From: Leptolyngbya sp. BC1307
GTDB taxonomy: Bacteria > Cyanobacteriota > Cyanobacteriia > Phormidesmidales > Phormidesmidaceae
Direction of reading: 5' to 3'
DNA: 55,200 nucleotides
Assembly: GCF_002286735.1 (NCBI RefSeq)
Contig: NZ_NRTA01000028.1
Span: forward strand, 1-55,200
The notes beneath the pieces are model-generated. The model was given only the letters and a program-made list of their open reading frames with translations, searched no databases and had not been told where the DNA came from. A program made the position numbers and the translations under genes. Shown piece after piece: positions 35,280 through 43,904 of this stretch. Each line of letters begins with the position of its first letter. Positions within the stretch are counted from its first letter, which is position 1.

Positions 35280-36440
35280 ATGCCTTCCCCCTCTCTCCCT
35301 TCGCCTCCTCAAGAGCAGTGGCAGCAAGAAGGCGCAGCCCATTTCTGCGTAGGTGACGCCTTTTTTCGCAGCAGTAGCCAAACCGGGCGTGACCTGGCAG
35401 TTCTGGCGGCGATCGCTTACAAAACCCATCACGGCCAACTGCGCGTACTCGATGCCATGACTGGCTGCGGCGTGCGATCTTTGCGCTACGTACTCGAAGC
35501 CGGGGCCGATTATGTCTGGGCAAATGAGGGCAATTGGGAACTGCGATCGCGCCTGCAAGCCAACCTCAGCCACAGCCTGCCGCCTGATTGCTACCGGATT
35601 ACCCATCAGGATGCTAACGTCGCCTTTTTTGACTGTCACCAGCGCCAGGATTTTTACGACCTGATCGATATTGACAGCTTTGGTAGCCCTGCGCCTTACC
35701 TCAGCACCAGCTTATGGGCAGTAAAGCTAGGCGGACTGATTTACCTCACCAGCACAGATGGCCGCGCGACTAGCGGTCATGCCCCAGACAAAAGCCTGCA
35801 AACCTACGGTGCCTATGCTCGGGCGCATCCGGCTGCGCATGAGCAGGGGCTGAGGCTGCTAATCGGTGCAGTCGCCCAGCAGGCAGCGACGAGAGGGCTC
35901 ACGGCGAGTCCTGTATTTTCGTATTACCAGGGTGAAGTCAGTCGGGTTATGGTGCGCATTACCCGGCAATCGGCATGGCAGTCGGCGCACTACGGTTTTT
36001 TGGCCTACTGTCATGCTTGTGGCCAGTTTCAAACTTTGCTGTGGAAGAAGCTAGGGCGCGTGAGCTGTCCGTGTCGCGCTGCTGGTCTGCCCGTTGTGAG
36101 TGGGCCGATGTGGTTGGGGCCGCTGCACAGTGAGCCCGATTTGGCTGCAATGCATGGGGCTGCGCTCAAGTCGGATCGGTGGACTGACTGCCGGGTGTTA
36201 ATCGACATGATGCGCGCAGAATCTGCGATGCCGCCCTACTACTATCCGCTGGCAGAAATTGGCAGGCGCGGTAAAACAGACATTCCGCCGCGTCAGGTGC
36301 TGATTGAGCAGCTATGTCGGGAGGGCTTTACCGCAACCCGCACCCATCTCAGTGCTGAGGCGATTAAGACGACTGCCCCGGTTGGCATTTGTCTGCAACT
36401 GGCTCGGCAAGTGTCACAGCGATCGCCCCTGCCGGAATGA
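35280..36440 (+). CDS. trm1: tRNA (guanine-N2)-dimethyltransferase
   Basis: 386 residues from ATG 35280; a frame extension inside the previous gene (to 35208) is not used. The SAM-binding part is visible: VLDAMTGCGVRSLRYVLEAG, then WANEGNWELRSRLQANL, and the catalytic-type DLIDIDSFGSPAPYL. YCHACGQFQTLLW and SCPCRAAG form a Cys-rich zinc-like module. The family methylates guanosine 26 (and in some bacteria 27) of tRNA; it is unusual in bacteria but widespread in cyanobacteria. Confidence 0.93.
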   Translation: MPSPSLPSPPQEQWQQEGAAHFCVGDAFFRSSSQTGRDLAVLAAIAYKTHHGQLRVLDAMTGCGVRSLRYVLEAGADYVWANEGNWELRSRLQANLSHSLPPDCYRITHQDANVAFFDCHQRQDFYDLIDIDSFGSPAPYLSTSLWAVKLGGLIYLTSTDGRATSGHAPDKSLQTYGAYARAHPAAHEQGLRLLIGAVAQQAATRGLTASPVFSYYQGEVSRVMVRITRQSAWQSAHYGFLAYCHACGQFQTLLWKKLGRVSCPCRAAGLPVVSGPMWLGPLHSEPDLAAMHGAALKSDRWTDCRVLIDMMRAESAMPPYYYPLAEIGRRGKTDIPPRQVLIEQLCREGFTATRTHLSAEAIKTTAPVGICLQLARQVSQRSPLPE

Positions 36441-36497
36441 GTCCTTTATAGCGTGAAGGTATCTATACTAACTAAAACGTCAAGAGCCAAAATCATC

Positions 36498-37136
36498 ATG
36501 AGAGTGTTTTTAGCAGCTTTAGCGGTTGTCGCCGCCGCTGTCGGGGCCGGGATTGGCTACGCGGGCATGAAAACGACGGCCCTGCCCGACTGGTACAGCA
36601 AGGGTGAGGAGCCGCTTGTCGTCTCTAGTACTGAGTCCGCAGCTTTTGCTGATCCGAACGATGTGGTGATTTCAGCGGGCGAACTCAATCGGATGGTGAC
36701 AGATGCGATCGCCAGTCAACCCGCCGCTGCCCCTATTCTCAACGCTGCTAGAGGCGTTAACACCTCGATTGAAGATGGTCGGATTGAGAGCGGCATGGTG
36801 ATGAATCTGTCGGAGATTCCGCTAGAAGCGCTGCCGACAGAAGGCAGACAGGCCGTAGAGCAGCTTACCCACACCTTCCCATTCTTAGCGAATCGGGAGG
36901 TGTATTTGGGCGTAGAAGGCAGTCCGGCAGTGGTTGATGGGGCGCTCAGCCTGAATGACACCCATATAAAAGTAGGGCAGCTGAGTTTGCCTATTGCCAG
37001 CGTTGCCAAGCAGTTGGGGCTTTCACAAGCAGAAATTGAGCAGCAGCTCGACGCGGTGCTAGCGCAGCAGGGGCTTACCCCCGACGATGTCAAAATCGTA
37101 GACGGACAGCTCGTCATCAGGGGCGTTGCTCAGTAA
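36498..37136 (+). CDS. membrane-anchored periplasmic protein, unknown function
   Basis: 212 residues from ATG 36498; a GTG at 36453 would add 15. An N-terminal membrane helix or uncleaved signal (MRVFLAALAVVAAAVGAGIGY) is followed by a soluble domain of alternating helices and strands, ending in a possible helix-turn (QAEIEQQLDAVLAQQGLTPDD) and VKIVDGQLVIRG. No catalytic motif seen. It looks like a family restricted to cyanobacteria. It follows trm1 by 57 bases. Confidence 0.7.
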   Translation: MRVFLAALAVVAAAVGAGIGYAGMKTTALPDWYSKGEEPLVVSSTESAAFADPNDVVISAGELNRMVTDAIASQPAAAPILNAARGVNTSIEDGRIESGMVMNLSEIPLEALPTEGRQAVEQLTHTFPFLANREVYLGVEGSPAVVDGALSLNDTHIKVGQLSLPIASVAKQLGLSQAEIEQQLDAVLAQQGLTPDDVKIVDGQLVIRGVAQ

Positions 37137-37176
37137 ACTGTTCCGTAGATTGGCGGGCGCTTACTGTTCTTGAAGC

Positions 37177-37533
37177 TTATTGTTCTTGAATAAGGCGCAT
37201 GTAGTTTTGCTTGAGCTGGATGTTGCTCTGGGCCATTTTCTCAGATAGGCCGGCTTCGGCATCGCTCAGGCTTTCATAAAACATAGCTGAGCGCTGGACG
37301 GAGATGTATTCTTTCCAGAGCTGATTGAGGAGAGTTGCTGACTCTGGACTTTCTTTCTTTAATTGAGCCAGTAGCGCCTCGAACTGCTCAGTGGCCTGGT
37401 CGTAATTTTTGCCGTTTTTTGCCAGGGAAATGGCTCCAGATAGCGTTACTTCTAGCAGGCTTTTTTCTCTAGGCTCAGCAGCTGAGTTACCTGGCGTATC
37501 GGTAGATTGGTCGGTTGGAGATTGGTCAGACAT
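37177..37533 (-). CDS. small helical cyanobacterial protein, unknown function
   Basis: 118 residues. The first 30 are disordered (Ser/Thr/Pro/Asp); the rest is helical, with YDQATEQFEALLAQLKKESP resembling one TPR-like helix pair and a final segment SNIQLKQNYMRLIQEQ. No signal peptide or membrane helix. A 10-base near-repeat TGTTCTTGAA overlaps the stop region. Function unknown. Confidence 0.65.
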   Translation of the reverse strand: MSDQSPTDQSTDTPGNSAAEPREKSLLEVTLSGAISLAKNGKNYDQATEQFEALLAQLKKESPESATLLNQLWKEYISVQRSAMFYESLSDAEAGLSEKMAQSNIQLKQNYMRLIQEQ

Positions 37534-37736
37534 AAAATTGGTTTAGATATCCTTCGAAAGCGTCCTGCCGCTGCTCTGAATATCTCCCAGCAAGCTAACT
37601 AGACAGTTCGAGAGCTAGCCAGTTCGAGAGGTAAACGCAACGATCAAATACATACTGAACGATTAGCAAGGCGATCTCCTCTACAAAAATGCAGAAAATC
37701 CACTGCCAGCAGACAGAAGTTCGCCCAAGCAGTTTG

Positions 37737-38309
37737 CTATCGGCAGTAGGTTGTACAGCCCCAGTGACGGCTGTGCGGCGACCGAGGACCGCGCCAGCCA
37801 CGACGACGCAGCTCTCTAGCGATCAGACGATTGATCCCACCGTGGGCCACCAGCACAACCGAGCCCGCCGTTTGCGATCGCCCCTCCAACACATCTGCCG
37901 CTGCCTGTGCCCGCTGTACCGCTCGCTTGAATGACTCACACTTTGAACCGTAGCCCAGCCGCCACAGCGTGAGTGCGATCGCCGTCCAGGTCAGCGCCGA
38001 AAAGCGAAAGTGCTGGGAAAAATCAACCGGAAACTCAATCTCGCGAAACTGCGGATCGACAATCGGCGGCATCGGTACCGCCAGCAGCTCAGCGGTATGC
38101 ATCGCTCGGGGGCGGTGGCTGGCAAATACCAACCCGGCTTGAGCCACCGCCTGCATCACCGCCTGAGGCGGATAGGACTGCCGGGCAATTTTGGCTGCAT
38201 CGTAGCGCTCTACAAACTGCCGGAACTGATGCCCCGGCACCCGTTGCCGCAAGGACACCGCCGGCGGGCCATGACGAATCAGCGTAATTGACTGAGCTAA
38301 CACAATCAT
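37737..38309 (-). CDS. histidine phosphatase (phosphoglycerate mutase-like) family protein
   Basis: 190 residues. The N-terminal LIRHGPP holds the RHG motif with the phospho-accepting His, followed by HRPRAMHTAELL and VVLVAHGGINRLI, the second conserved His region. The protein is short for a glycolytic mutase, so a small-molecule or protein phosphatase is likely. It is divergent from bioB with only 56 bases between start codons, so the two promoters overlap. Confidence 0.88.
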   Translation of the reverse strand: MIVLAQSITLIRHGPPAVSLRQRVPGHQFRQFVERYDAAKIARQSYPPQAVMQAVAQAGLVFASHRPRAMHTAELLAVPMPPIVDPQFREIEFPVDFSQHFRFSALTWTAIALTLWRLGYGSKCESFKRAVQRAQAAADVLEGRSQTAGSVVLVAHGGINRLIARELRRRGWRGPRSPHSRHWGCTTYCR

Positions 38310-38365
38310 TTCAGCCGCGCCTAAAGAAGCGCCGGGTAATAGCGTAAAATTTGCATCAGTGACAG

Positions 38366-39493
38366 ATGAGAGATTCTATGGTGGATGCGGCTTTTTCCCA
38401 ACGGTCTAGCTCAGAGCCCTCAAATATAGGGCATTCGGAGATAGCGCCAGCGGACATAGACTGTTCAGAGTTTAGACAGTCATTGTATCCAAATCAGCGC
38501 CCGCTTTGCGCCGCCAAACCCGCTCCCAATTGGCAGCAGTTGGCTGAGCGATCGCTAGCAGGTGCTACTCTTACCCGCGAAGATTCTCTAGCTGTTCTCA
38601 GTGCCCCTAATGAAGTCATTCTCGATCAGCTAGCAGCGGCTTATCGGGTGCGCCGTCACTACTGGGGCAACCGCGTTCGCCTACATTTTTTGCTGAATGC
38701 GCAAAGCGGCCTCTGTCCGGAAGACTGCCACTATTGTTCCCAATCTAAGATTTCAGGTGCGGAAATTGAAAAGTATCCGCTGATGGCAACTGAAAAAATT
38801 GTTGCGGCGGCTAGTCGCGCTCATCAGCTTAAGGCCGGCACATTTTGCATGGCGATTTCAGGCCGCAGCCCATCGCCGAGGGCATTTGCGGGCGTTTTAG
38901 AAGCGGTGCGCACCGTCAAAGCCCAGTATCCGATGCGGGTATGCACTACGTTAGGACTGCTGGATGAGGATCAGGCCCGTCAGCTAGCTGAGGCTGGCGT
39001 TGATCGGATCAACCACAACCTCAATACTGCCGAAGCTCACCATGCCGATATCTGCACCACCCACACTTTTCAAGATCGGCTGAATACGGTTCAGGCCGTT
39101 CAAGCGGCTGGGCTGACGACTTGTTCGGGCGGGATTTTTGGCATGGGCGAATCGGACAACGATATTGTTGATCTGGCTTTATCCTTACGCCAGCTGAATG
39201 TCACTAGCGTGCCGCTGAACTTTTTGATTCCCATCCCGGGGACGCCTTTTGCCGAGCGCGATGAACTAACGCCGCAGCGTTGCTTGAGAATTTTGTGCTT
39301 ATTTCGGCTGCTGCTACCTGCTCAAGAAATTCGCATTGCCGGAGGCAGAGAAGTGCATTTGAAGTCGCTTCAGCCGCTTGGCCTCTATGCTGCCAATTCT
39401 ATTTTCGTCGGTGACTATCTCACGACGCCGGGCCAAGCGGCTCAGCAAGACTTTGATATGATTCGCGATGCCGGATTTGTAATTGAGGGTTAG
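38366..39493 (+). CDS. bioB: biotin synthase
   Basis: 375 residues. The radical-SAM cluster motif is CPEDCHYC (Cys117, Cys121, Cys124), with [22 protein letters not shown] and [32 protein letters not shown] near the C-terminus, the latter giving the conserved Asn/Arg that bind SAM and dethiobiotin. It inserts sulfur into dethiobiotin. The N-terminus is about 45 residues longer than in Escherichia coli BioB and low in conservation. A second ATG at 38378 is possible. Confidence 0.95.
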   Translation: MRDSMVDAAFSQRSSSEPSNIGHSEIAPADIDCSEFRQSLYPNQRPLCAAKPAPNWQQLAERSLAGATLTREDSLAVLSAPNEVILDQLAAAYRVRRHYWGNRVRLHFLLNAQSGLCPEDCHYCSQSKISGAEIEKYPLMATEKIVAAASRAHQLKAGTFCMAISGRSPSPRAFAGVLEAVRTVKAQYPMRVCTTLGLLDEDQARQLAEAGVDRINHNLNTAEAHHADICTTHTFQDRLNTVQAVQAAGLTTCSGGIFGMGESDNDIVDLALSLRQLNVTSVPLNFLIPIPGTPFAERDELTPQRCLRILCLFRLLLPAQEIRIAGGREVHLKSLQPLGLYAANSIFVGDYLTTPGQAAQQDFDMIRDAGFVIEG

Positions 39494-39558
39494 GTAGACA
39501 GAGAAAAAATGCTCGTCGAAACAATAAGTCCTTTCCTCAAGCCAATTTCTTTCCTAGA

Positions 39559-39639
39559 ATGCGAAATTTAACCGCTGAAGATTTGAGGGCGATCGCGGGC
39601 TATATTTTGACTCAGCTAGCGATCGCTGGTGAACAGTAG
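39559..39639 (+). CDS. possible 26-residue small protein
   Basis: ATG 39559 to TAG 39637-39639 encodes MRNLTAEDLRAIAGYILTQL and five more residues. The sequence resembles the last helix of a c-type cytochrome domain (LTxEDLxAIAxYIL), so it may be a relic of one rather than a working gene. Two GCGATCGC-type sites lie inside. Low confidence. Confidence 0.25.
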   Translation: MRNLTAEDLRAIAGYILTQLAIAGEQ

Positions 39640-39708
39640 GGCGGCGCTATGGTGGGACGGGTAGATAATTAGGCATAATAGACTACATTACCCGCCCCCC
39701 GTAGCTGC

Positions 39709-40455
39709 ATGAGTCGCCGCATATTTATAGGAGATGTCCACGGCCACTATGACGGGCTAATGCAGCTACTGGCCATGATTGCGCTTACTGCAGAAGATAC
39801 CTTGCACTTCGTCGGTGACCTGATTGATCGCGGACCTAAAAGCGCCCAAGTCGTAGAATTCGTCCGGCAAAACAACTATCCCTGCGTCTTAGGTAACCAC
39901 GAGCATCTGCTGCTCAATGCCTTTCCCGATGGACGCTCCGACATGGCCGCATTTCAGGGTTGGCTGCACAGCGGCGGTCAAACTACGCTCACAAGCTATC
40001 CCGATACTGAAGCCTTGCTAGAGCATGTTGAATGGCTCAAGACCCTACCCCTTTACCTGGATCTGGGAGATGTTTTGTTGGTTCACGCTGGCCTAAACCC
40101 GCAAAAGACTCTAGACCAGCAAACCCCAATGGATCTCTGCTGGATTCGAGAAGTCTTTCACAGCCACCCTCAGCCCATCTTTGCAAGCAAGCGGATTATC
40201 ACGGGGCATACCATTACTTTTACGCTACCAGGCGTCCTGCCGGGCCAAATCGCTCAGGGGCCTGGCTGGCTAGACATTGATACCGGAGCCTATCATCCCA
40301 AAAGCGGTTGGCTCACTGCCCTCGATATCGATCACGACCTGGTTTTCCAGATCAATACCCTTACCCGGGCCAAGCGCCTGACCACCTTAGAAAAAGCCGC
40401 CGCCCAGGTAAACCCTGCCGATATAAAGGCTAAGCATCAGTTTTCTGCGCGCTAG
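39709..40455 (+). CDS. PPP-type serine/threonine phosphatase (metallophosphoesterase)
   Basis: 248 residues. Metal-ligand motifs appear in order: GDVHGHYDGL (8-17), GDLIDRGPKS (36-45), LGNHEHLLL (about 63-71), a His in VLLVHAGLNP, and ITGHTITF. This is the full PPP/ApaH-like set for two metals. Likely roles are protein dephosphorylation or cleavage of dinucleotide polyphosphates. It has no membrane segment and sits alone on the + strand. Confidence 0.92.
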   Translation: MSRRIFIGDVHGHYDGLMQLLAMIALTAEDTLHFVGDLIDRGPKSAQVVEFVRQNNYPCVLGNHEHLLLNAFPDGRSDMAAFQGWLHSGGQTTLTSYPDTEALLEHVEWLKTLPLYLDLGDVLLVHAGLNPQKTLDQQTPMDLCWIREVFHSHPQPIFASKRIITGHTITFTLPGVLPGQIAQGPGWLDIDTGAYHPKSGWLTALDIDHDLVFQINTLTRAKRLTTLEKAAAQVNPADIKAKHQFSAR

Positions 40456-40466
40456 CTGCTGTGGGA

Positions 40467-40542
40467 TGGGGGAGGAGACAGGAGAGCGATTTCTGGATAC
40501 TGTTTACTGAATACTGTCTCCCAAAGCCTGTCTCCTCCCCCA
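40467..40542. repeat. 16-bp perfect inverted repeat between convergent genes
   Basis: TGGGGGAGGAGACAGG (40467-40482) and CCTGTCTCCTCCCCCA (40527-40542) are exact reverse complements with a 44-base spacer that contains the direct repeat ATACTGT. It may act as a two-way terminator for the phosphatase (+) and NUDIX (-) genes, or be a REP/MITE-like dispersed element. Confidence 0.9.
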
Positions 40543-40573
40543 CAAAATCTGCTTTGAACTGTCATCAGTTCGC

Positions 40574-41047
40574 TCAAGCCAAGACAGTCTTCCCCGCAAA
40601 GTAATCTTCTAGCTGCTGGGCGTGGTCGTGAGCTAACCCGGCGGTAGGTAGCTCGTAAATATGAAAAGCCTTCACTTCTAAGACCTCGGCCTGATCGAAT
40701 ATTTGAAAGCTCCCTTCTACTCGCGCTTCTAGCGCTATGCAAACGGAGTGAAAGCGCGGGTCTCGGCTAGCGCCAGAGTAAACCCCAACTAACCTGCCAA
40801 CAGCTGTGAGCTGTAGTCCGGTCTCTTCTGCTAGCTCTCTTTTGGCAGCGGTAGCAATGTCTTCATCCCAATCGACAATGCCGCCGGGCAATCCCCACAA
40901 ACCGCTGTCGCGCCGACGAATCAGCACTATCCGACCGTCGGGCAATAGAGGAATGACGCTGGCACCAACAATTGGTCGGCGCAGCAGCAGCCCTAGCAGA
41001 GTACGCACCGGGCGCAGCCTGTGAAGAGGATGAAATTTCTTCAGCAT
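40574..41047 (-). CDS. NUDIX hydrolase
   Basis: 157 residues from ATG 41047; a TTG at 41080 would add 11. The Nudix box reads GGIVDWDEDIATAAKRELAEETGLQL, matching GX5EX7REUXEEXGU with D in place of the first E. The enzyme should split a nucleoside diphosphate linked to some group X. The Cys-free hydrophilic core and SGLWGLPGG before the box are typical. Substrate unknown. The C-terminus is Ala/His-rich. Confidence 0.92.
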   Translation of the reverse strand: MLKKFHPLHRLRPVRTLLGLLLRRPIVGASVIPLLPDGRIVLIRRRDSGLWGLPGGIVDWDEDIATAAKRELAEETGLQLTAVGRLVGVYSGASRDPRFHSVCIALEARVEGSFQIFDQAEVLEVKAFHIYELPTAGLAHDHAQQLEDYFAGKTVLA

Positions 41048-41122
41048 AAATAAGGGCAGTTCGAGAGCAGCAGCGACCAAACGATTATGCTTTATTCGAC
41101 TGCGATCGCCAACGATCTGGAG

Positions 41123-41152
41123 GATTTTATTAAGCCCGATTTTATTAAGCCT
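41123..41152. repeat. 15-bp tandem duplication
   Basis: GATTTTATTAAGCCC is followed at once by GATTTTATTAAGCCT, in the gap between the NUDIX gene and the lipoprotein gene. One base differs. Confidence 0.9.
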
Positions 41153-41299
41153 GAGTAGTTACCCTTCTTTTAAGGTTTACGCCTATGGGTCAAAGCTAAT
41201 ATTGACACAGATCACTTAGACTTTGATTGCCGCTACAAGGCGATGCGAGGCTGCGGCCAGCACAGCGCATACCTGCGGTTTAAGAGGCTACGTACTGAC

Positions 41300-41884
41300 A
41301 TGGGCATTCAACCCAAAATTTTCCTTTCAGGGCTTATTCAATGCCTCAGCACTGGGGTCATATTTTTTACTGCCGTCACGCTATCAGGCTGTCAATCAAG
41401 CCCCGACGCAGTCATAGAACAATCCGATCCCGCTTCTAGCAACAAAGCAACGGCTTCGGCAGAAGGTCGGGCCAATTTGCCCAGCATGAGCGGCTATATT
41501 TTAGAGCAAACCAAGGGCCAGTCAACTAATGAACCAGTCAGTGTGAGCAGCCCTACCGATGCGCAACTGGTTCCGGGTCAGTACTGCTTTCACGAAGAGG
41601 CGGATGGCAGCTGGCTGAGCATTCGTTTGAACCTGGGTGAAAATCAGCAGTTCAGTGGTGAAAGTGTGGGTACGCTGATTCATCCGTCTCAGGGAGAGAC
41701 CACATACCAGCAGACTTTCACAGGTGAGCTTTTGAGCAAGCAGGCAGTTGTTCAAGTGACCACTCATATTGCAGATGTAACCCGCAGCCGTGAAGAAGCC
41801 TGGACGATTGAGACTGACCGCTTAGACATGGGCCGAATGGCTGTGAGTGAAGCGCCTTGCTCAGAGATCTCTACAGATTTTTAG
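41300..41884 (+). CDS. lipoprotein, unknown function
   Basis: 194 residues from ATG 41300; an ATG at 41243 would add 19. The signal peptide ends in a clear lipobox, TLSGC (Cys at about residue 30). A Ser/Ala/Asp-rich linker follows, then a mostly beta domain beginning around YCFHEEADGSWLSIRLNLGE and ending RLDMGRMAVSEAPC. I do not recognise the domain. It is read towards znuA with the Zur-type site between, so shared control is possible only by read-through. Confidence 0.75.
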   Translation: MGIQPKIFLSGLIQCLSTGVIFFTAVTLSGCQSSPDAVIEQSDPASSNKATASAEGRANLPSMSGYILEQTKGQSTNEPVSVSSPTDAQLVPGQYCFHEEADGSWLSIRLNLGENQQFSGESVGTLIHPSQGETTYQQTFTGELLSKQAVVQVTTHIADVTRSREEAWTIETDRLDMGRMAVSEAPCSEISTDF

Positions 41885-41911
41885 TCGTTACAGCAGCAGT
41901 CAATTTTGAAT

Positions 41912-41928
41912 ATGATAATGATTATCAT
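41912..41928 (+). promoter_or_regulatory. Zur box
   Basis: ATGATAAT-G-ATTATCAT is a perfect 8-1-8 palindrome 58 bases before znuA. It fits the Zur-type consensus TGATAATnATTATCA of cyanobacteria. Fur boxes are similar, but the zinc-uptake genes behind it favour Zur. Repression in zinc-replete cells is expected. Confidence 0.85.
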
Positions 41929-41986
41929 TCTATGCTATTTTGAGTGAGGTCATTGTTATAGGTTGCTCTGAGCGCCGCTTGAACAT

Positions 41987-43012
41987 ATGCGTTTTCCTTT
42001 GCCTAAAGGTACTCAATGGTTGGCCTGCTATCGGCCAGTGGGTCTGACGACGGGTTTTGCAGCGGCGATCGCTCTTGCACTCTCAAGCTGTGCGGCGACC
42101 TCTGAATCTAGTCGCTTAGAAACGGCCCAGTCAGACGAGCCACTGCAAATCGTGACGACTTTTCTCCCGATTACTGACTTTACTCAAGCGGTTGCTGGCG
42201 ATCGCGCTCAGGTCACGCAGCTATTGCCTACCACCGTTGGTCCGCATGACTACCAGGCCAAACCTCAAGACGCCCAGCGCCTGGCCGCAGCCGATGTCTT
42301 AGTAGAAAACGGCCTGGAGTTAGAAGGCTTTTTAGAAGACCTGATCGCCAATGCCGCCAGCCCTGATTTGACCGTCATTGACTCTAGCGAAGGCATTCCA
42401 ACGCTTGCTGCTGGCGAGGCGGAGCACGAAGATGGGCACGAAGATGGGCACGAAGGCGAAGACGAAGAGGGCCATGAGCACGGTGAATTTGATCCTCACA
42501 TCTGGCTAGACCCTAAAAAAGCCATCCAGCAGGTAGAAAATATCCGAGACGGGCTCATTGCCGCCGACCCAGCAGGTAAAGACACCTACACCGCCAACGC
42601 CGCCGCCTACATTGCCCAACTGCAAGCGCTCGACCAATCATTCACGACCGCCCTCGCCCCCTACGCCGATCAAACCTTTGTCACCTACCACGACTTCGCT
42701 AATCACCTGGCCCAAAGCTACAACCTCAAAGTTGAGCATTTGGTCAGCGTGCCAGAAGATAACGCCGCCCCTGCCGATGTGCAGCGCGTCATCGAAGCAG
42801 TCCAGGCGTCAAACTTAAAGACGCTGCTTAGCGAACCTCAAGAGCAGGGTAGCCCTTTTGAGGCGCTCTCAGGAGATCTGGGCGTGCAGGTCAGCATCTT
42901 CGATCCGATGGAGACCAGCGGCCCCGAAGGTCTTACCGCTGGCTATTACCTGACAACGATGGGGAAAAATCTGGACAATTTGGAAGCCGCCTTTGGCAAA
43001 GCGGCCCCGTAA
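41987..43012 (+). CDS. znuA: zinc ABC transporter substrate-binding protein
   Basis: 341 residues. A signal peptide with lipobox-like LSSC is followed by IVTTFLPITDFTQAVAGD. The metal-site segments TTVGPHDYQAKP, FDPHIWLDP and the His of VTYHDFANHL give three His ligands, as in zinc cluster A-I binding proteins. Between them is a His/Asp/Glu-rich loop (residues about 147-163) with the tandem repeat EDGH EDGH EGED, thought to help gather zinc. Downstream are znuC and znuB. Confidence 0.93.
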   Translation: MRFPLPKGTQWLACYRPVGLTTGFAAAIALALSSCAATSESSRLETAQSDEPLQIVTTFLPITDFTQAVAGDRAQVTQLLPTTVGPHDYQAKPQDAQRLAAADVLVENGLELEGFLEDLIANAASPDLTVIDSSEGIPTLAAGEAEHEDGHEDGHEGEDEEGHEHGEFDPHIWLDPKKAIQQVENIRDGLIAADPAGKDTYTANAAAYIAQLQALDQSFTTALAPYADQTFVTYHDFANHLAQSYNLKVEHLVSVPEDNAAPADVQRVIEAVQASNLKTLLSEPQEQGSPFEALSGDLGVQVSIFDPMETSGPEGLTAGYYLTTMGKNLDNLEAAFGKAAP

Positions 43013-43067
43013 AACCGGGTAAATTCAGCGCGCATTGACGAGACTCACACAAGCAAAAGAAACGTTG

Positions 43068-43829
43068 ATGAATGAAGTATTAGCCATTGATCAGCTGACA
43101 GTGCGCCGGGGACAGCAGGCCGCACTGCAAGATATCTCTTTTAACCTGGAAGCCGGTACTGACGTAGCGATTATCGGCCCCAATGGAGCCGGTAAAAGTA
43201 CTTTGGTTCAAGCCATTTTAGGTATTTTGCCCCGAGAAACTGGCACGGTAAAGCTGCTGGGCTATGCGCTTGACGCTCGCCAGCAGATGCCGTCGGCGGT
43301 TCGCCACCAGGTTGCCTATCTACCGCAAAACTTTTTGATAGATCGGCGGATTCCGCTGACGGTGGGTGAACTGGTCGCCCTCGGCTGGGACAAGCTCGGG
43401 CTGCAACTGCCCTGGGCCAAAGCCAAATCGCGCCGGTTAGCCGTCAGTCAGTCTCTAGAACGGGTCAATGCTGGTCATCTCGCCCGTAAATTTATCAGCG
43501 ATCTTTCAGGCGGCGAAACTAAGCGCGTGCTGCTGGCCTATTGCCTGGTGCGATCGCGCCAACTCCTCATCCTAGACGAAGCCCCCGCTGGCCTCGACGT
43601 ACGCGGCGAAGCCGACTTCTACCGGCTACTCTACGAACTCAAAGCCGAGCAAGGCTGGACCATTCTCCAAATTTCTCATGACCTGGATATGGTGAGACGG
43701 CACTGCGATCGCGTCATCTGCCTTAACCGTCGCCTGCTTTGTCAGGGCGTTCCCGAAACCACCCTCGCCCCCGAAAATCTCTCCGCCACCTACGGCTCAG
43801 AATTCGTTCGCTACCGCCATGTTCATTAA
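43068..43829 (+). CDS. znuC: zinc ABC transporter ATP-binding protein
   Basis: 253 residues from ATG 43068; an upstream TTG (43035) is less likely. Walker A is GPNGAGKST, the signature is LSGGETKR, and Walker B is LLILDEAPAGLD, with the switch His in QISHDLD. AYLPQNFLIDRRIPLTVGELV is the Q-loop region typical of metal ABC (ZnuC/MntB-like) ATPases. It lies 55 bases after znuA. Confidence 0.95.
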   Translation: MNEVLAIDQLTVRRGQQAALQDISFNLEAGTDVAIIGPNGAGKSTLVQAILGILPRETGTVKLLGYALDARQQMPSAVRHQVAYLPQNFLIDRRIPLTVGELVALGWDKLGLQLPWAKAKSRRLAVSQSLERVNAGHLARKFISDLSGGETKRVLLAYCLVRSRQLLILDEAPAGLDVRGEADFYRLLYELKAEQGWTILQISHDLDMVRRHCDRVICLNRRLLCQGVPETTLAPENLSATYGSEFVRYRHVH

Positions 43830-43834
43830 CGATG

Positions 43835-43900
43835 AAGTGTGAACGATGAACGATGAGTGAGGCACCCCTATTCATCGTTCATCGCTCATACTTCACACTT
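43835..43900 (+). repeat. long hairpin between znuC and znuB
   Basis: AAGTGTGAA (43835-43843) pairs with TTCACACTT (43892-43900) and the adjoining CGATGAACGATG (43844-43855) with CATCGTTCATCG (43873-43884): 21 base pairs with a 7-base bulge. The stem ends 4 bases before the znuB ATG, so it covers the ribosome-binding region. It may lower znuB translation or stop RNA decay; it may also be a dispersed repeat. Confidence 0.9.
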
Positions 43901-43904
43901 TCCT

